Program-made: the position numbers and the translations under genes | Notes under the pieces: model-generated | The model's database searches: none | What the model was told of the DNA's origin: nothing | Seen by the model: the letters and a program-made list of their open reading frames with translations, nothing else | In this document: piece by piece, positions 25,399 to 33,907 of the stretch | Position numbering within the stretch: the stretch's first letter is position 1 | Layout of the letters: each line of letters begins with the position of its first letter | Assembly (NCBI RefSeq): GCF_000373145.1 | Contig: NZ_KB890605.1 | Span: forward strand, 1 to 37,680 | DNA length: 37,680 nucleotides | Origin: Thermus oshimai DSM 12092 | Lineage (GTDB): Bacteria; Deinococcota; Deinococci; Deinococcales; Thermaceae | Reading direction: 5' to 3'

Positions 25399-26507
25399 GC
25401 GAGGCCTACGCCGGTCAGGAAGGGAAGGGAAGCCTGGTGGAGATGTTCAAGGCCATGGTCCAGGCCCGGGCCTCGGACATCCACCTGCAGGCGGGGGCGC
25501 CCCCCGTGATCCGGGTGGACGGGAAGCTCCGCCCCTTTGGCAACCGCCCCCTTACCCCCAAGGACACCGAGGCCATCGTCCGGGCCCTCCTCACCCCGGA
25601 GCAGCAGGAGGAGCTGGAGTACCGCAAGGAGATGGACTTCGCCTACACCATCCCCGGGGTGGCCCGCTTCCGCTGCAACCTCTTAAGGCAGCGGGGGAGC
25701 TTTGGGCTCGTCATGCGGGTGGTCTCGGAGGTCATCCCCAGCTTTGAGGCCTTGGGCCTTCCCAGGGACGTCCTGGAGGGGCTTGCGGCCAAGGAGCGGG
25801 GGCTCATCCTGGTGACAGGCCCCACGGGAAGCGGGAAGAGCACCACCCTGGCGGCCATCATCGACCACATCAACCTGCACTACGCCAAGAACATCGTCAC
25901 CATCGAGGACCCCATTGAGTTCCTCCACAAGCACAAGAAGAGCCTGGTGGTGCAGCGCGAGGTGGGCCTGGACACGGACAGCTTTTACTCCGGCGTGAAG
26001 TACGCCATGCGCCAGGACCCGGACGTGATCCTCATCGGGGAGATGCGGGACAAGGAGACGGTGGAGGCGGCCCTCATGGCCGCCCAGACCGGCCACCTGG
26101 TCCTCTCCACCCTGCACACCCTGGACGCCTGGCGCACCATCAACCGCGTCATCGAGTTCTTCCCCCTGCACGAGCACCAGCAGGTGCGCATCCTCCTGGC
26201 GGAGTCCCTCCTCGGCATCCTCTCCCAAAGGCTCCTGCCCCGGGCGGACGGGGCGGGGCGGGTTTTGGCCCTGGAGATCCTCATCGCCACCCCGTATGTG
26301 CGGGAGCTCATCAAGGACGAGGACAAGACCCCAGGGATCAAGGAGGCCATGATGGAGGGGGGCCTCCACGGCATGCGCACCTTTGACCAGCACCTGGTGG
26401 AGCTTTACAAAGAGGGGCTCATCTCCATGGAGGACGCCCTCTCCGCGGCCACCAGCCCCCACGAGTTCAAGCTCCTCCTCACCAAGGCCACGGGGCAGGC
26501 CTACTGA
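25395..26507 (+). CDS. pilT: Type IV pilus retraction ATPase PilT
   Basis: Hexameric ATPase that retracts type IV pili, used in twitching motility and linked to DNA uptake. The 370-aa product has an N-terminal PAS-like domain (ARASDIHLQAGAPPVIRVDG). The ATPase domain has Walker A GPTGSGKST at residues 142-150, the Asp box TIEDPIEF, Walker B ILIGEMRD and the His box STLHTLDA. The C-terminal retraction-specific region reads YVRELIKDEDK and GMRTFDQHL. It is coupled to panC by ATGA, an unusual pairing. Thermus has more than one pilT-like gene, so the paralogue number is not assigned. Confidence 0.93.
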   Translation: MSEAYAGQEGKGSLVEMFKAMVQARASDIHLQAGAPPVIRVDGKLRPFGNRPLTPKDTEAIVRALLTPEQQEELEYRKEMDFAYTIPGVARFRCNLLRQRGSFGLVMRVVSEVIPSFEALGLPRDVLEGLAAKERGLILVTGPTGSGKSTTLAAIIDHINLHYAKNIVTIEDPIEFLHKHKKSLVVQREVGLDTDSFYSGVKYAMRQDPDVILIGEMRDKETVEAALMAAQTGHLVLSTLHTLDAWRTINRVIEFFPLHEHQQVRILLAESLLGILSQRLLPRADGAGRVLALEILIATPYVRELIKDEDKTPGIKEAMMEGGLHGMRTFDQHLVELYKEGLISMEDALSAATSPHEFKLLLTKATGQAY

Positions 26508-26539
26508 GGGCTTTTCCATAGCTTCCATAAGCCTCCCGG

Positions 26540-26557
26540 TATAATCCTCCCGGGAGG
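26540..26557 (+). promoter_or_regulatory. fba -10 box and palindromic ribosome-binding site
   Basis: A perfect -10 TATAAT (26540-26545) is followed by the 12-bp palindrome CCTCCCGGGAGG (26546-26557), whose right half is the ribosome-binding site, 5 nt before the fba ATG. The transcript should start near 26552, so the leader is about 11 nt and the site lies at its very 5' end. No good -35 is seen. Confidence 0.6.
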
Positions 26558-26562
26558 CTCTT

Positions 26563-27480
26563 ATGTTGGTTACGGGGCTGGAGATCCTGAAGAAGGCGCG
26601 GGCCGAGGGCTACGGGGTGGGGGCCTTCAACGTGAACAACATGGAGTTCCTCCAGGCGGTCCTCGAGGCCGCGGAGGAGACGAGGAGCCCGGTGATGGTG
26701 GCCCTCTCCGAGGGGGCCATGAAGTACGGGGGACGGGCCCTCACCCTCCTGGCGGTGGAGCTGGCCAAGGAGGCCCGGGTGCCGGTGGCCGTGCACCTGG
26801 ACCACGGCTCCAGCTACGAGTCCGTCCTGAAGGCCCTGCGGGCGGGCTTCACCAGCGTGATGATCGACAAGTCCCACGAGGATTTCGCCACCAACGTGCG
26901 GGAGACCCGGCGGGTGGTGGAGGCGGCCCACGCGGTGGGGGTCACGGTGGAGGCGGAGCTTGGGCGGCTTGCGGGGATTGAGGAACACGTGGCCGTGGAC
27001 GAGAAGGACGCCCTCCTCACCAACCCCGAGGAGGCGAAGCGCTTCATGGAGGAAACGGGGGCGGACTACCTGGCGGTGGCCATCGGCACCAGCCACGGGG
27101 CCTACAAGGGGAAGGGGAGGCCCTTCATTGACCACCCCCGGCTGGAGCGCATCGCCGCCTTGGTCCCCGCCCCCTTGGTCCTCCACGGGGCGAGCGCCGT
27201 GCCGCCGGAGCTCGTAGAGCGCTTCCGGGCCGCTGGGGGGGAGATCGGGGAGGCCACGGGCATCCACCCCGAGGACATCAAGAAGGCCATCGCCCTAGGG
27301 ATCGCCAAGATCAACACCGACACCGACCTGCGCCTGGCCTTCACCGCCCTCATCCGGGAGACCCTGAACAAGGCCCCCAAGGAGTTTGACCCGAGGAAGT
27401 ACCTGGGGCCGGCCCGGGAGGCGGTGAAGGAGGTGGTGAAGAGCCGCATGGAGCTTTTCGGCTCCGTGGGGAAGGCCTAG
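26563..27480 (+). CDS. fba: Class II fructose-bisphosphate aldolase
   Basis: Zinc-dependent aldolase of glycolysis and gluconeogenesis. The 305-aa length equals that of known Thermus aldolases. Signatures are YGVGAFNVNN at the start, the zinc-binding VHLDHGSS, IDKSHEDF, IGTSHGAYKGKG, LHGASAVP and KINTDTDLR near the phosphate site. ATG 26563 is supported by GGGAGG 5 nt upstream. It has its own TATAAT promoter. The stop overlaps by 3 bp the stop of the convergent Uma2 remnant. Confidence 0.97.
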   Translation: MLVTGLEILKKARAEGYGVGAFNVNNMEFLQAVLEAAEETRSPVMVALSEGAMKYGGRALTLLAVELAKEARVPVAVHLDHGSSYESVLKALRAGFTSVMIDKSHEDFATNVRETRRVVEAAHAVGVTVEAELGRLAGIEEHVAVDEKDALLTNPEEAKRFMEETGADYLAVAIGTSHGAYKGKGRPFIDHPRLERIAALVPAPLVLHGASAVPPELVERFRAAGGEIGEATGIHPEDIKKAIALGIAKINTDTDLRLAFTALIRETLNKAPKEFDPRKYLGPAREAVKEVVKSRMELFGSVGKA

Positions 27481-27845
27481 ACTTCAATCCGCACCCCGGG
27501 GAAGGCCTGGGGCTCCGTGTACACCCCCGCCCGGGGGTTCCGGAAGAGGTGGGGCCGCCCCCTTCCCAGGTCCAGGATCCAGACCTCAGGGATCCCCGCT
27601 TCCGCGTAGAGGGGGAGCTTGGTGTTCAGGTCGTGGTCCAGGCTGCGGATGGGGTTCTGCGGCCAGATCACCGCCTTTTCCCCAAGTTCTTCCGCGAACC
27701 GCTGGACCAGGCGGGCCACGGCAACGGCGGGTTTGGGTCCCATGGGGCCCATCTGGTACACCTCCCCCCGGATGAGCTCCACGTGGGGTACGCCCCGGCA
27801 AAGCCTCTCGTAGGCCTCGAGGCCGAAGCGGTACCGGGTGGCCAT
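27477..27845 (-). pseudogene. Uma2-family (DUF820) gene with an internal deletion
   Basis: Uma2 proteins are PD-(D/E)XK-fold putative endonucleases of about 180-200 aa, abundant in Thermus. This frame encodes only 122 aa. It keeps the N-terminal HVELIRGEVYQMGPMG and the C-terminal KLPLYAEAGIPEVWILDL. After QNPIR (residue 67) it jumps directly to SLDHDLNTKLP, where members normally have 45-50 more residues carrying the PD and EV active-site motifs. The deletion is in frame, near 27645. The protein is predicted inactive as a nuclease. The gene has no good ribosome-binding site. Loss of the catalytic core is my alignment from memory and should be checked. Confidence 0.75.
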
Positions 27846-27855
27846 GCCCCTGGCG

Positions 27856-27861
27856 TAGCAT
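27856..27861 (+). promoter_or_regulatory. -10 box of pyrimidine phosphorylase gene
   Basis: TAGCAT followed by GGGGCC and the ATG at 27868; a leaderless start is inferred. The Uma2 remnant starts 22 bp away on the other strand. Confidence 0.55.
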
Positions 27862-27867
27862 GGGGCC

Positions 27868-29139
27868 ATGAACCCCGTCCTCTTCATCCGGGAAAAGCGG
27901 GAAGGGCTACCCCACCGGCGGGAAGACCTGGAGGCCTTCCTCCTGGGCTACCTCAAGGAGGAGGTCCCCGACTACCAGGTTTCCGCCTGGCTCATGGCCG
28001 TCTACTTCCGGGGGCTTTCCCCGGAGGAGACCCAATGGCTCACGGAGGTCATGGCCCGCTCGGGGCGAACCCTGGACCTTTCCCACCTCCCCCACCCCGT
28101 GGACAAGCACTCCTCGGGGGGCGTGGGGGACAAGACCACCCTGGTGGTGGGGCCCATCCTGGCCGCCTCCGGGTGCACCTTCGCCAAGATGTCCGGCCGG
28201 GGCCTGGCCCACACCGGGGGGACCATCGACAAGCTGGAGTCCGTCCCCGGCTGGCGGGGGGAGATGACGGAAGGGGAGTTTTTGGAGCGGGCCCAGCGGG
28301 TGGGCCTGGTCATCGCCGCCCAAAGCGCCGACCTGGCCCCTTTGGACGGGAAGCTCTACGCCCTAAGGGACGTCACCGCCACGGTGGAAAGCCTCCCCCT
28401 GATCGCCAGCTCCATCATGAGCAAGAAGCTCGCCGCCGGGGCCAGGAGCATCGTCCTGGACGTGAAGGTGGGCCGGGGGGCTTTCATGAAGACCCTGGAG
28501 GAGGCCCGCCTTCTCGCCCGGACCATGGTGGCGATCGGCCAGGGGGCGGGCAGGCGGGTGCGGGCGGTCCTCACCTCCATGGAGGCTCCCCTGGGCCGGG
28601 CGGTGGGGAACGCCCTGGAGGTGCGGGAGGCCATCGCCGCCCTAAAGGGGGAAGGCCCCCGGGACCTTTTGGAGGTGGCCCTGCGCCTGGCGGAGGAGGC
28701 CCTACGCCTCGAGGGCCTGGACCCCGGCCTGGCCCGGAAGGCCCTGGAGGGCGGGGCCGCTTTGGATAAGTTCCGCGCCTTCCTCGAGGCCCAAGGGGGA
28801 AACCCCCGGGTGGTGGAGGACCCCGCCCTCCTGCCGCTGGCGGAGGTGGAGCCCTTCCTGGCGGAGGAGGCCGGCCTGGTCCAGGAGGTGGACGCCCTGG
28901 AGGTGGGCCTGGCCGTCTTGGCCCTTGGGGGCGGCAGGCGGAAGAAGGGGGAGGCCATCGACCACGGGGTGGGGGTGGAGCTTTTAAAGAAGCCCGGGGA
29001 GCGGGCGGAACGGGGGGAGCCTTTGGCCCTGGTCTACCACCGGGGCCGGGGCCTGGAGGAGGCCCTTTCCCACCTGCGCCGGGCCTTCCGCCTGGGGGAG
29101 GAGGCGAGCCCCATGCCCTTAGTCCTCGAGGTCCTTTAG
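27868..29139 (+). CDS. pdp: Pyrimidine-nucleoside (thymidine) phosphorylase
   Basis: Splits uridine and thymidine with phosphate to base and pentose-1-phosphate in nucleoside salvage. The 423-aa product has the family signature [20 protein letters not shown], then [30 protein letters not shown] and the substrate loop [17 protein letters not shown]-terminal alpha/beta domain begins at about residue 330. Glycosyltransferase family members that act on anthranilate lack these features. It starts 22 bp from the divergent Uma2 remnant and stops 16 bp before the M23 gene. Confidence 0.95.
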   Translation: MNPVLFIREKREGLPHRREDLEAFLLGYLKEEVPDYQVSAWLMAVYFRGLSPEETQWLTEVMARSGRTLDLSHLPHPVDKHSSGGVGDKTTLVVGPILAASGCTFAKMSGRGLAHTGGTIDKLESVPGWRGEMTEGEFLERAQRVGLVIAAQSADLAPLDGKLYALRDVTATVESLPLIASSIMSKKLAAGARSIVLDVKVGRGAFMKTLEEARLLARTMVAIGQGAGRRVRAVLTSMEAPLGRAVGNALEVREAIAALKGEGPRDLLEVALRLAEEALRLEGLDPGLARKALEGGAALDKFRAFLEAQGGNPRVVEDPALLPLAEVEPFLAEEAGLVQEVDALEVGLAVLALGGGRRKKGEAIDHGVGVELLKKPGERAERGEPLALVYHRGRGLEEALSHLRRAFRLGEEASPMPLVLEVL

Positions 29140-29141
29140 GG

Positions 29142-29147
29142 TATACT
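29142..29147 (+). promoter_or_regulatory. -10 box of M23 peptidase gene
   Basis: TATACT lies in the 16-bp gap after the pdp stop, 8 nt (CCCCGGGG) before the ATG at 29156. A leaderless or near-leaderless start is inferred. Confidence 0.5.
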
Positions 29148-29155
29148 CCCCGGGG

Positions 29156-30055
29156 ATGAAAAGGCGGCCTTTGCGCTACACCCTCCTCCTGGCGCGAAGC
29201 GGGGGGGAAAGCCGCACCCTGGTCCTGCCGGGCTGGGCCCTCCTGCTCCTTTTGGGCTTCCTCCTCCTCTGGAGCGGGGCCAACCTCTACCTGTGGCACC
29301 GGAGCCAGGCGGTCTGGGCCCTGGAGAGGGAGGTGCGCACCCTGGCCCAGGAGGCCCGGCGCCTCAGCCTGGCCCTGGAGGCCGAACGGGCGGAGAAGGG
29401 GGCCCTGTTGGAGGAGGCGAAGCGGACCAAGAAGGACCTGGAGGAGCTCAAAAAGGCCCTGGAAGAGCTCCGCCGCCGGGCGGGGCTTTCCCCCTTGAAC
29501 GCCACCCCCGTGCGCTACCAGGAAGGCCCCAAGGGGGGCGGGGTTCCCCTGGACTGGACCGGGCTTAGGGCGGAGGTCCTGGACCTGAAGGCCCAGCTTT
29601 CCGAGGTGGCCCCCGCCCTGGAGAGGACCCTGGAGGTGGAACGGAGCCTTCCCCTGGGCCTTCCCCTTTCGGGGTATGGGGGCGTGACCTCCTACTTTGG
29701 GATGCGGAGGAACCCCTTCGGGCGGGGGGTGGAGTTCCACGACGGCCTGGACTTCTCCGCCCCCTACGGCGCCCCCGTGCGGGCCACGGGGGCGGGGGTG
29801 GTGGCCCGGGTGGGCTGGATGGGGGCCTACGGCCTCGCCGTCCTCCTGGACCACGCGGAGGGCTACCAGACCCTCTACGGCCACCTCTCCCGGGTGGCCG
29901 TCCGCCCGGGGGAGCGGGTGGAAAGGGGGCAGCTTCTCGGCTACGTGGGCTCCACGGGCCGCTCCACCGGCCCTCACCTCCACTACAGCGTGTACCGCCA
30001 CGGGACCCCCCTGGACCCCCGGCCTTTCCTTTGGGGCCTTTCGGCGGACCGGTAA
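29156..30055 (+). CDS. Membrane-anchored M23 family metallopeptidase
   Basis: Predicted peptidoglycan endopeptidase of the LytM/M23 type, 299 aa. A short cytoplasmic tail is followed by a membrane segment at about residues 26-47, a coiled coil at about 52-110 (ALEREVRTLAQEARRLSL onward), and the M23 domain at about 172-295. The zinc ligands appear intact: His195 and Asp199 (FHDGLDF) and His276 (GPHLHY), with His243 in YGHLS. The bactofilin gene follows directly; such pairs recur in bacteria, where bactofilins position cell-wall hydrolases. I infer a joint role in cell shape or division. Confidence 0.92.
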   Translation: MKRRPLRYTLLLARSGGESRTLVLPGWALLLLLGFLLLWSGANLYLWHRSQAVWALEREVRTLAQEARRLSLALEAERAEKGALLEEAKRTKKDLEELKKALEELRRRAGLSPLNATPVRYQEGPKGGGVPLDWTGLRAEVLDLKAQLSEVAPALERTLEVERSLPLGLPLSGYGGVTSYFGMRRNPFGRGVEFHDGLDFSAPYGAPVRATGAGVVARVGWMGAYGLAVLLDHAEGYQTLYGHLSRVAVRPGERVERGQLLGYVGSTGRSTGPHLHYSVYRHGTPLDPRPFLWGLSADR

Positions 30056-30058
30056 AAT
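30053..30058 (+). promoter_or_regulatory. -10 box of bactofilin gene
   Basis: TAAAAT, whose first three bases are the stop codon of the M23 gene, lies 7 nt before the bactofilin ATG at 30066. A second, internal promoter for bactofilin-accD-accA is inferred. Confidence 0.5.
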
Positions 30059-30065
30059 GGGGCGC

Positions 30066-30428
30066 ATGCTGGGCAGGAAGCAAGGGGTGCTCACCTACCT
30101 GGGGCCGGAAACCGAGGTCCTGGGCGACCTTAGGGCCAAGGGCCCGGTGCGCATAGACGGCCTGGTGAAGGGCTCGGTCTACGTGGAGGGGGAGCTGGAG
30201 GTGGGGCGCACGGGCCGCATAGAGGGGGAAAGGGTAGAGGCCCAGGCGGTCCAGGTCCACGGGGAGGTGAAGGCGGACCTCCTGGCCCAGAAGGTCTCCT
30301 TGGGCAAGACCGCCCGCTTCACCGGCACCGTCCGGGCCCAGGCCCTGGACGTGGAGGCGGGGGCGGTCTTCATCGGCCAAAGCCTGGCCGGGGAGACCCG
30401 GGCTCTCGAGGCCCCCAAGGAGGCCTGA
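30066..30428 (+). CDS. Bactofilin
   Basis: Small cytoskeletal protein that forms non-polar filaments from a right-handed beta-helix core and often binds the membrane. The 120-aa product has a short N-terminal tail ([13 protein letters not shown]), then repeated short strands typical of the family: [21 protein letters not shown], with later turns ending near residue 108. The T. thermophilus bactofilin, a well-studied structure, begins similarly. ATG 30066 fits the -10 box; ATG 30057 in the same frame would overlap that box. The stop shares one base with the accD start (TGATG). Confidence 0.93.
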   Translation: MLGRKQGVLTYLGPETEVLGDLRAKGPVRIDGLVKGSVYVEGELEVGRTGRIEGERVEAQAVQVHGEVKADLLAQKVSLGKTARFTGTVRAQALDVEAGAVFIGQSLAGETRALEAPKEA

Positions 30429-31285
30429 TGGCCCTGGAGCGCTTTTTCCGCCGGAGGAAGCCCCAAGGGGAGAGCCGGGACGTCCCCGAGCTCTGGACCA
30501 AGTGCGAGGCCTGCGGGGCCCAGCTTTACAAGAAGGAGTTCCGGGAAAACCTCCTGGTCTGCCCCAAGTGCGGCCACCACCACCGCATGCCCGCCCAGGA
30601 AAGGGTGGCCATGCTGGCCGATGCCGGCACCTTCCAGGAGACCACCCGCCTAAGCCCCTTAGACCCCTTGGGCTTCGTGGACACCAAGCCCTACCGGGAA
30701 AGGCTCAGGGCCTACCAGGAGGAGACCGGCCGCAAGGACGCCATCCTGGGGGGCACCTGCACCATCGGGGGGGTGCCCGCGGTGCTCCTGGTGATGGACT
30801 ACGCCTTCGCCGGGGGGTCCATGGGGAGCGTGGTGGGGGAGGAGATCGCCAGGGGCGTGGAGCGGGCGGCGGAGGAGGGGCGGGCTTTGGTCATCGTGGC
30901 CGCCTCCGGGGGGGCCCGGATGCAGGAGGCCGCCCTCTCCCTCATGCAGATGGCCAAGACGGTGATGAGCCTGGACCTCCTCGCGGCCAAGCGCCTCCCC
31001 TACGTTTCCGTCCTCACCGACCCCACCACCGGGGGCGTCACCGCCAGCTTCGCGGCCCTAGCCGACGTGATCTTCGCCGAGCCCGGGGCCTTGATCGGCT
31101 TCGCCGGGCCCAGGGTCATCAAGCAGACCATAAGGCAGGAGCTCCCCGAGGGCTTCCAGCGCGCGGAGTTCCTCCTAAAGCACGGGATGGTGGACCGGGT
31201 CACGGACCGCAGGCGGCTTAAGGCCGAGCTGGTCCAGGTCCTGCGCCACCTCCACCCGGGAGTCCCCTATGCCCCTGGAGTTTGA
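30428..31285 (+). CDS. accD: Acetyl-CoA carboxylase carboxyltransferase subunit beta
   Basis: Together with AccA transfers the carboxyl group from biotin to acetyl-CoA, the first step of fatty-acid synthesis. The 285-aa product has an N-terminal zinc ribbon with Cys26, Cys29, Cys45 and Cys48. The crotonase-like domain has [26 protein letters not shown] and [12 protein letters not shown]. The 3' end overlaps the accA start by 17 bp, so the two subunits are likely made in step. Confidence 0.97.
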   Translation: MALERFFRRRKPQGESRDVPELWTKCEACGAQLYKKEFRENLLVCPKCGHHHRMPAQERVAMLADAGTFQETTRLSPLDPLGFVDTKPYRERLRAYQEETGRKDAILGGTCTIGGVPAVLLVMDYAFAGGSMGSVVGEEIARGVERAAEEGRALVIVAASGGARMQEAALSLMQMAKTVMSLDLLAAKRLPYVSVLTDPTTGGVTASFAALADVIFAEPGALIGFAGPRVIKQTIRQELPEGFQRAEFLLKHGMVDRVTDRRRLKAELVQVLRHLHPGVPYAPGV

Positions 31286-32216
31286 AAAGCCCATCCTGGA
31301 GCTGGAAAAGCGCATCGCCGAGCTGAAGGAGACGGCCAAGACCACGGGGGTGGACCTCGAGGCCGAGATCCGCCTCCTGGAGGAAAGGCTCGCCCGCCTC
31401 AAGCAGGAGACCTACCAGAACCTCACCCCCTGGCAGCGGGTCCAGCTGGCCCGGGCCCCCGGCCGCCCCACCACCCTGGACGTCCTGGAGAAGGCCTTCA
31501 CCGGCTTCCTGGAGCTCCACGGGGACCGGGCCTTCGCCGACGACCCCGCCATCGTGGGGGGGCTCGCCTACCTCGAGGGGCAGAAGGTGGTGGTGGCCGG
31601 CCACCAGAAGGGCCGGGACACCAAGGAGAACCTGAAGCGCAACTTCGGCATGCCCCACCCCGAGGGCTACCGCAAGGCCATGCGCCTCATGGACCTGGCG
31701 GACCGCTTCGGCTACCCCTTTTTGGCCTTCATCGACACCCCCGGGGCCTACCCCGGGGTCTCCGCGGAGGAGCGGGGCCAGGCCTGGGTCATCGCCCAGA
31801 GCATCCAGCGCATGGGGCGCTTAAGGGTGCCCGCGGTGGCGGTGATCCTGGGGGAGGGGGGAAGCGGGGGGGCCTTGGCCATCGGGGTGGCCAACCGGGT
31901 CCTCATCCTGGAAAACGCCTGGTACTCCGTGATCAGCCCCGAGTCCTGCGCGGCCATCCTCTGGCGGGACGCCAAGGAGGCCCCCAAAGCCGCCGAGGCC
32001 CTGAAGCTCACCGCCAAGGACCTCCTGGCCCAGGGGGTGGTGGACGCCATCGTCCCCGAGCCCGAGGGGGGGGCCCACAAGGACCCCGAGGGGGCCATCC
32101 GGAACATCAAGGAGGCCCTTTTGCAGACCCTGGAGGAGCTTAAGGGGCTTTCCCCCGAGGCCCTTTACCAGGACCGCTACCGCCGCTTCCGCCGCCTGGG
32201 GGCCTTCCAGGATTAA
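31269..32216 (+). CDS. accA: Acetyl-CoA carboxylase carboxyltransferase subunit alpha
   Basis: Partner of AccD in the carboxyltransferase. The 315-aa product starts [18 protein letters not shown], the usual N-terminal helix, and has [50 protein letters not shown] and [16 protein letters not shown]. It overlaps accD by 17 bp and is the last gene of the pdp-accA run. The PEGA protein follows after 68 bp. Confidence 0.97.
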   Translation: MPLEFEKPILELEKRIAELKETAKTTGVDLEAEIRLLEERLARLKQETYQNLTPWQRVQLARAPGRPTTLDVLEKAFTGFLELHGDRAFADDPAIVGGLAYLEGQKVVVAGHQKGRDTKENLKRNFGMPHPEGYRKAMRLMDLADRFGYPFLAFIDTPGAYPGVSAEERGQAWVIAQSIQRMGRLRVPAVAVILGEGGSGGALAIGVANRVLILENAWYSVISPESCAAILWRDAKEAPKAAEALKLTAKDLLAQGVVDAIVPEPEGGAHKDPEGAIRNIKEALLQTLEELKGLSPEALYQDRYRRFRRLGAFQD

Positions 32217-32284
32217 GGCCCCTTGGGCGTTTTCCCTCAGGATTTTCACATCCGCCCTTTACCTTGAGGGTGGAGGTGGACGCC

Positions 32285-33904
32285 ATGTGGAAACTCCTAA
32301 AGAAGGGCCTTGGCTCGCTGGCCGTGCTCCTCGGCCTGGCCCTGGGCCAGCAGATCTCCCCCCAGGGCATCATCGTAAACCCCGTGCCCACGGACCTTCA
32401 GGTGAAGGTCTGGGTGGACAAGGACCCGGGGAAGACCGGCCAGGCGGTCTACCGCATCGGGGACCCCATCTACGTCTATGTGAACGTCAACCAGGACGCC
32501 TACGTGTACCTCTTCAACATCAACGCCGACGGGCGCATTGACCCCATCCTCCCCAACGCCTACGAGCGGAACAACTTCCTGAGGGCGGGGGAGACCCGGC
32601 GCTTCCCCCCGGAAGGGGGCCGCTACCGCTACACCGTCACCGGCCCCGAGGGGGAGGACCGCATCCTGGCGGTGGCCAGCAAGCGCCCCCTCTCCCTGGG
32701 GGAGATCCTGGACGTGGAGGGGAACCGGGTCCGGGTCCAGGGGGCGGAGGGGCTGGCCCGGGCCCTTTCCATCGTGATTGAGCCCCTGCCCGACCGGGAC
32801 TGGGTCACGGACGTGGCCCGCTACTTCGTGGGCCGCCTCCCCACCCCGGCCACGGCCACCTTGGTCCTGGACTCCAGGCCCCAAGGGGCGGAGGTCTACC
32901 TGGACGGCCGCCTCCAGGGCCGCACCCCCCTCACCCTTGCCGTGAACCCGGGCCGCCACGAGGTGGAGTTCCGCTTGAGCGGGTACCAGCCCTACAGGGC
33001 CACGGTGAACCCGGGCCCCGGGGAGCGGGTCCAGATCCTGGCCCAGCTGGTCCCCCTGCCCCGGACCGGGGTCCTGCTCTTGCGCTCCACCCCCTCGGGG
33101 GCCGAGGTGTACCTGGATGGGAGCCTCAGGGGTAGGACGCCTTTGGACCTCACCCTCCCCGAGGGGCGCTACAGCGTGGAGCTCCGCCTTTCGGGGTACG
33201 AGCCCTACCGGGCCACGGTCCAGGTGCGGGCCGGGGAGACGGCCCGCCTCGAGGCCCGCCTCACCCCCGAGCCGCGCACGGGCACCCTCCTCCTGGAGTC
33301 CACCCCTTCCGGGGCGGAGGTCTACCTGGAGGGCCGCCTCCAGGGCCGCACCCCCTTGCGCCTCACCCTTCCCGAGGGCACCTACCGGGTGGAGCTTAGG
33401 AGCCCCGGCTACGAGCCCTACACCGCCCAGGTGCGCGTGGAAAGGGGCCGGGAAACCCGCCTAAGCGCCCAGCTCCGCCCCCTCCAGACCGGCACCTTAG
33501 AGCTGGACTCCAGGCCCCAGGGGGCGGAGGTGTACCTGGATGGCCGCCTTGTGGGCCGCACCCCTCTCCGCTTAAGCCTCCGGGCGGGCTCCTATGAGCT
33601 CCTCCTCCAGGCCCCGGGGTACGCGGCCTACCAGGCCCGCCTCGAGGTCCGCCCCGGGGAGACCCTGCGCCTCTCCGCCGACCTCCTCCCCCTCCAGGCC
33701 ACCCTGGAGCTCTACCTTAACGCCGAGGCCCGGGTCTTCCTGAACGGGGAGGAGGTGGGCCGGGCCCAGGGCGGGTACCTCCGCCTCCAGGTGCCCCCCG
33801 GGACCTACGAGCTCACCCTGGTGGCCCCCGGCTACCGCACCCTGGTGCAGACCGTCCAGATCCTCGGCAACCAGGTCCTCAGGCTGGAGCTCAGGCCCCT
33901 CTAG
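32285..33904 (+). CDS. Exported DUF4384 protein with five PEGA repeats
   Basis: A 539-aa predicted surface or periplasmic protein. Residues 1-23 look like a signal peptide (MWKLLKKGLGSLAVLLGLALG). A DUF4384-like domain covers about 34-175 (YRIGDPIYVYVNVNQDAYVYLF, then LPNAYERNNFLRAGE). Five tandem PEGA repeats of 68-71 residues follow at 191-259, 260-330, 331-400, 401-471 and 472-539; the last is divergent. PEGA units share a GAEVYLDG..GRTPL core and a GYEPY turn. No anchor or enzyme domain is seen. ATG 32285 is set by GGAGGT 7 nt upstream; a GTG further upstream is less likely. The function is unknown; envelope or S-layer association is a guess. Confidence 0.85.
   Translation: MWKLLKKGLGSLAVLLGLALGQQISPQGIIVNPVPTDLQVKVWVDKDPGKTGQAVYRIGDPIYVYVNVNQDAYVYLFNINADGRIDPILPNAYERNNFLRAGETRRFPPEGGRYRYTVTGPEGEDRILAVASKRPLSLGEILDVEGNRVRVQGAEGLARALSIVIEPLPDRDWVTDVARYFVGRLPTPATATLVLDSRPQGAEVYLDGRLQGRTPLTLAVNPGRHEVEFRLSGYQPYRATVNPGPGERVQILAQLVPLPRTGVLLLRSTPSGAEVYLDGSLRGRTPLDLTLPEGRYSVELRLSGYEPYRATVQVRAGETARLEARLTPEPRTGTLLLESTPSGAEVYLEGRLQGRTPLRLTLPEGTYRVELRSPGYEPYTAQVRVERGRETRLSAQLRPLQTGTLELDSRPQGAEVYLDGRLVGRTPLRLSLRAGSYELLLQAPGYAAYQARLEVRPGETLRLSADLLPLQATLELYLNAEARVFLNGEEVGRAQGGYLRLQVPPGTYELTLVAPGYRTLVQTVQILGNQVLRLELRPL
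32855..33904 (+). repeat. Five tandem PEGA-coding repeats, about 210 bp each
   Basis: Repeats begin near 32855, 33062, 33275, 33485 and 33698. Repeats 1 and 4 share near-identical openings (CTCCAGGCCCCA followed by GGGGCGGAGGT), and repeats 2 and 3 share STPSGAEVYL. The pairing suggests duplication of a two-repeat unit. The fifth unit is the most diverged. Confidence 0.8.
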
Positions 33905-33907
33905 CCC

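Noticed and set aside
28571-30094. A 507-codon minus-strand open frame opposite pdp and the M23 gene
   Set aside because: Proline- and glycine-rich shadow of certain plus-strand genes.
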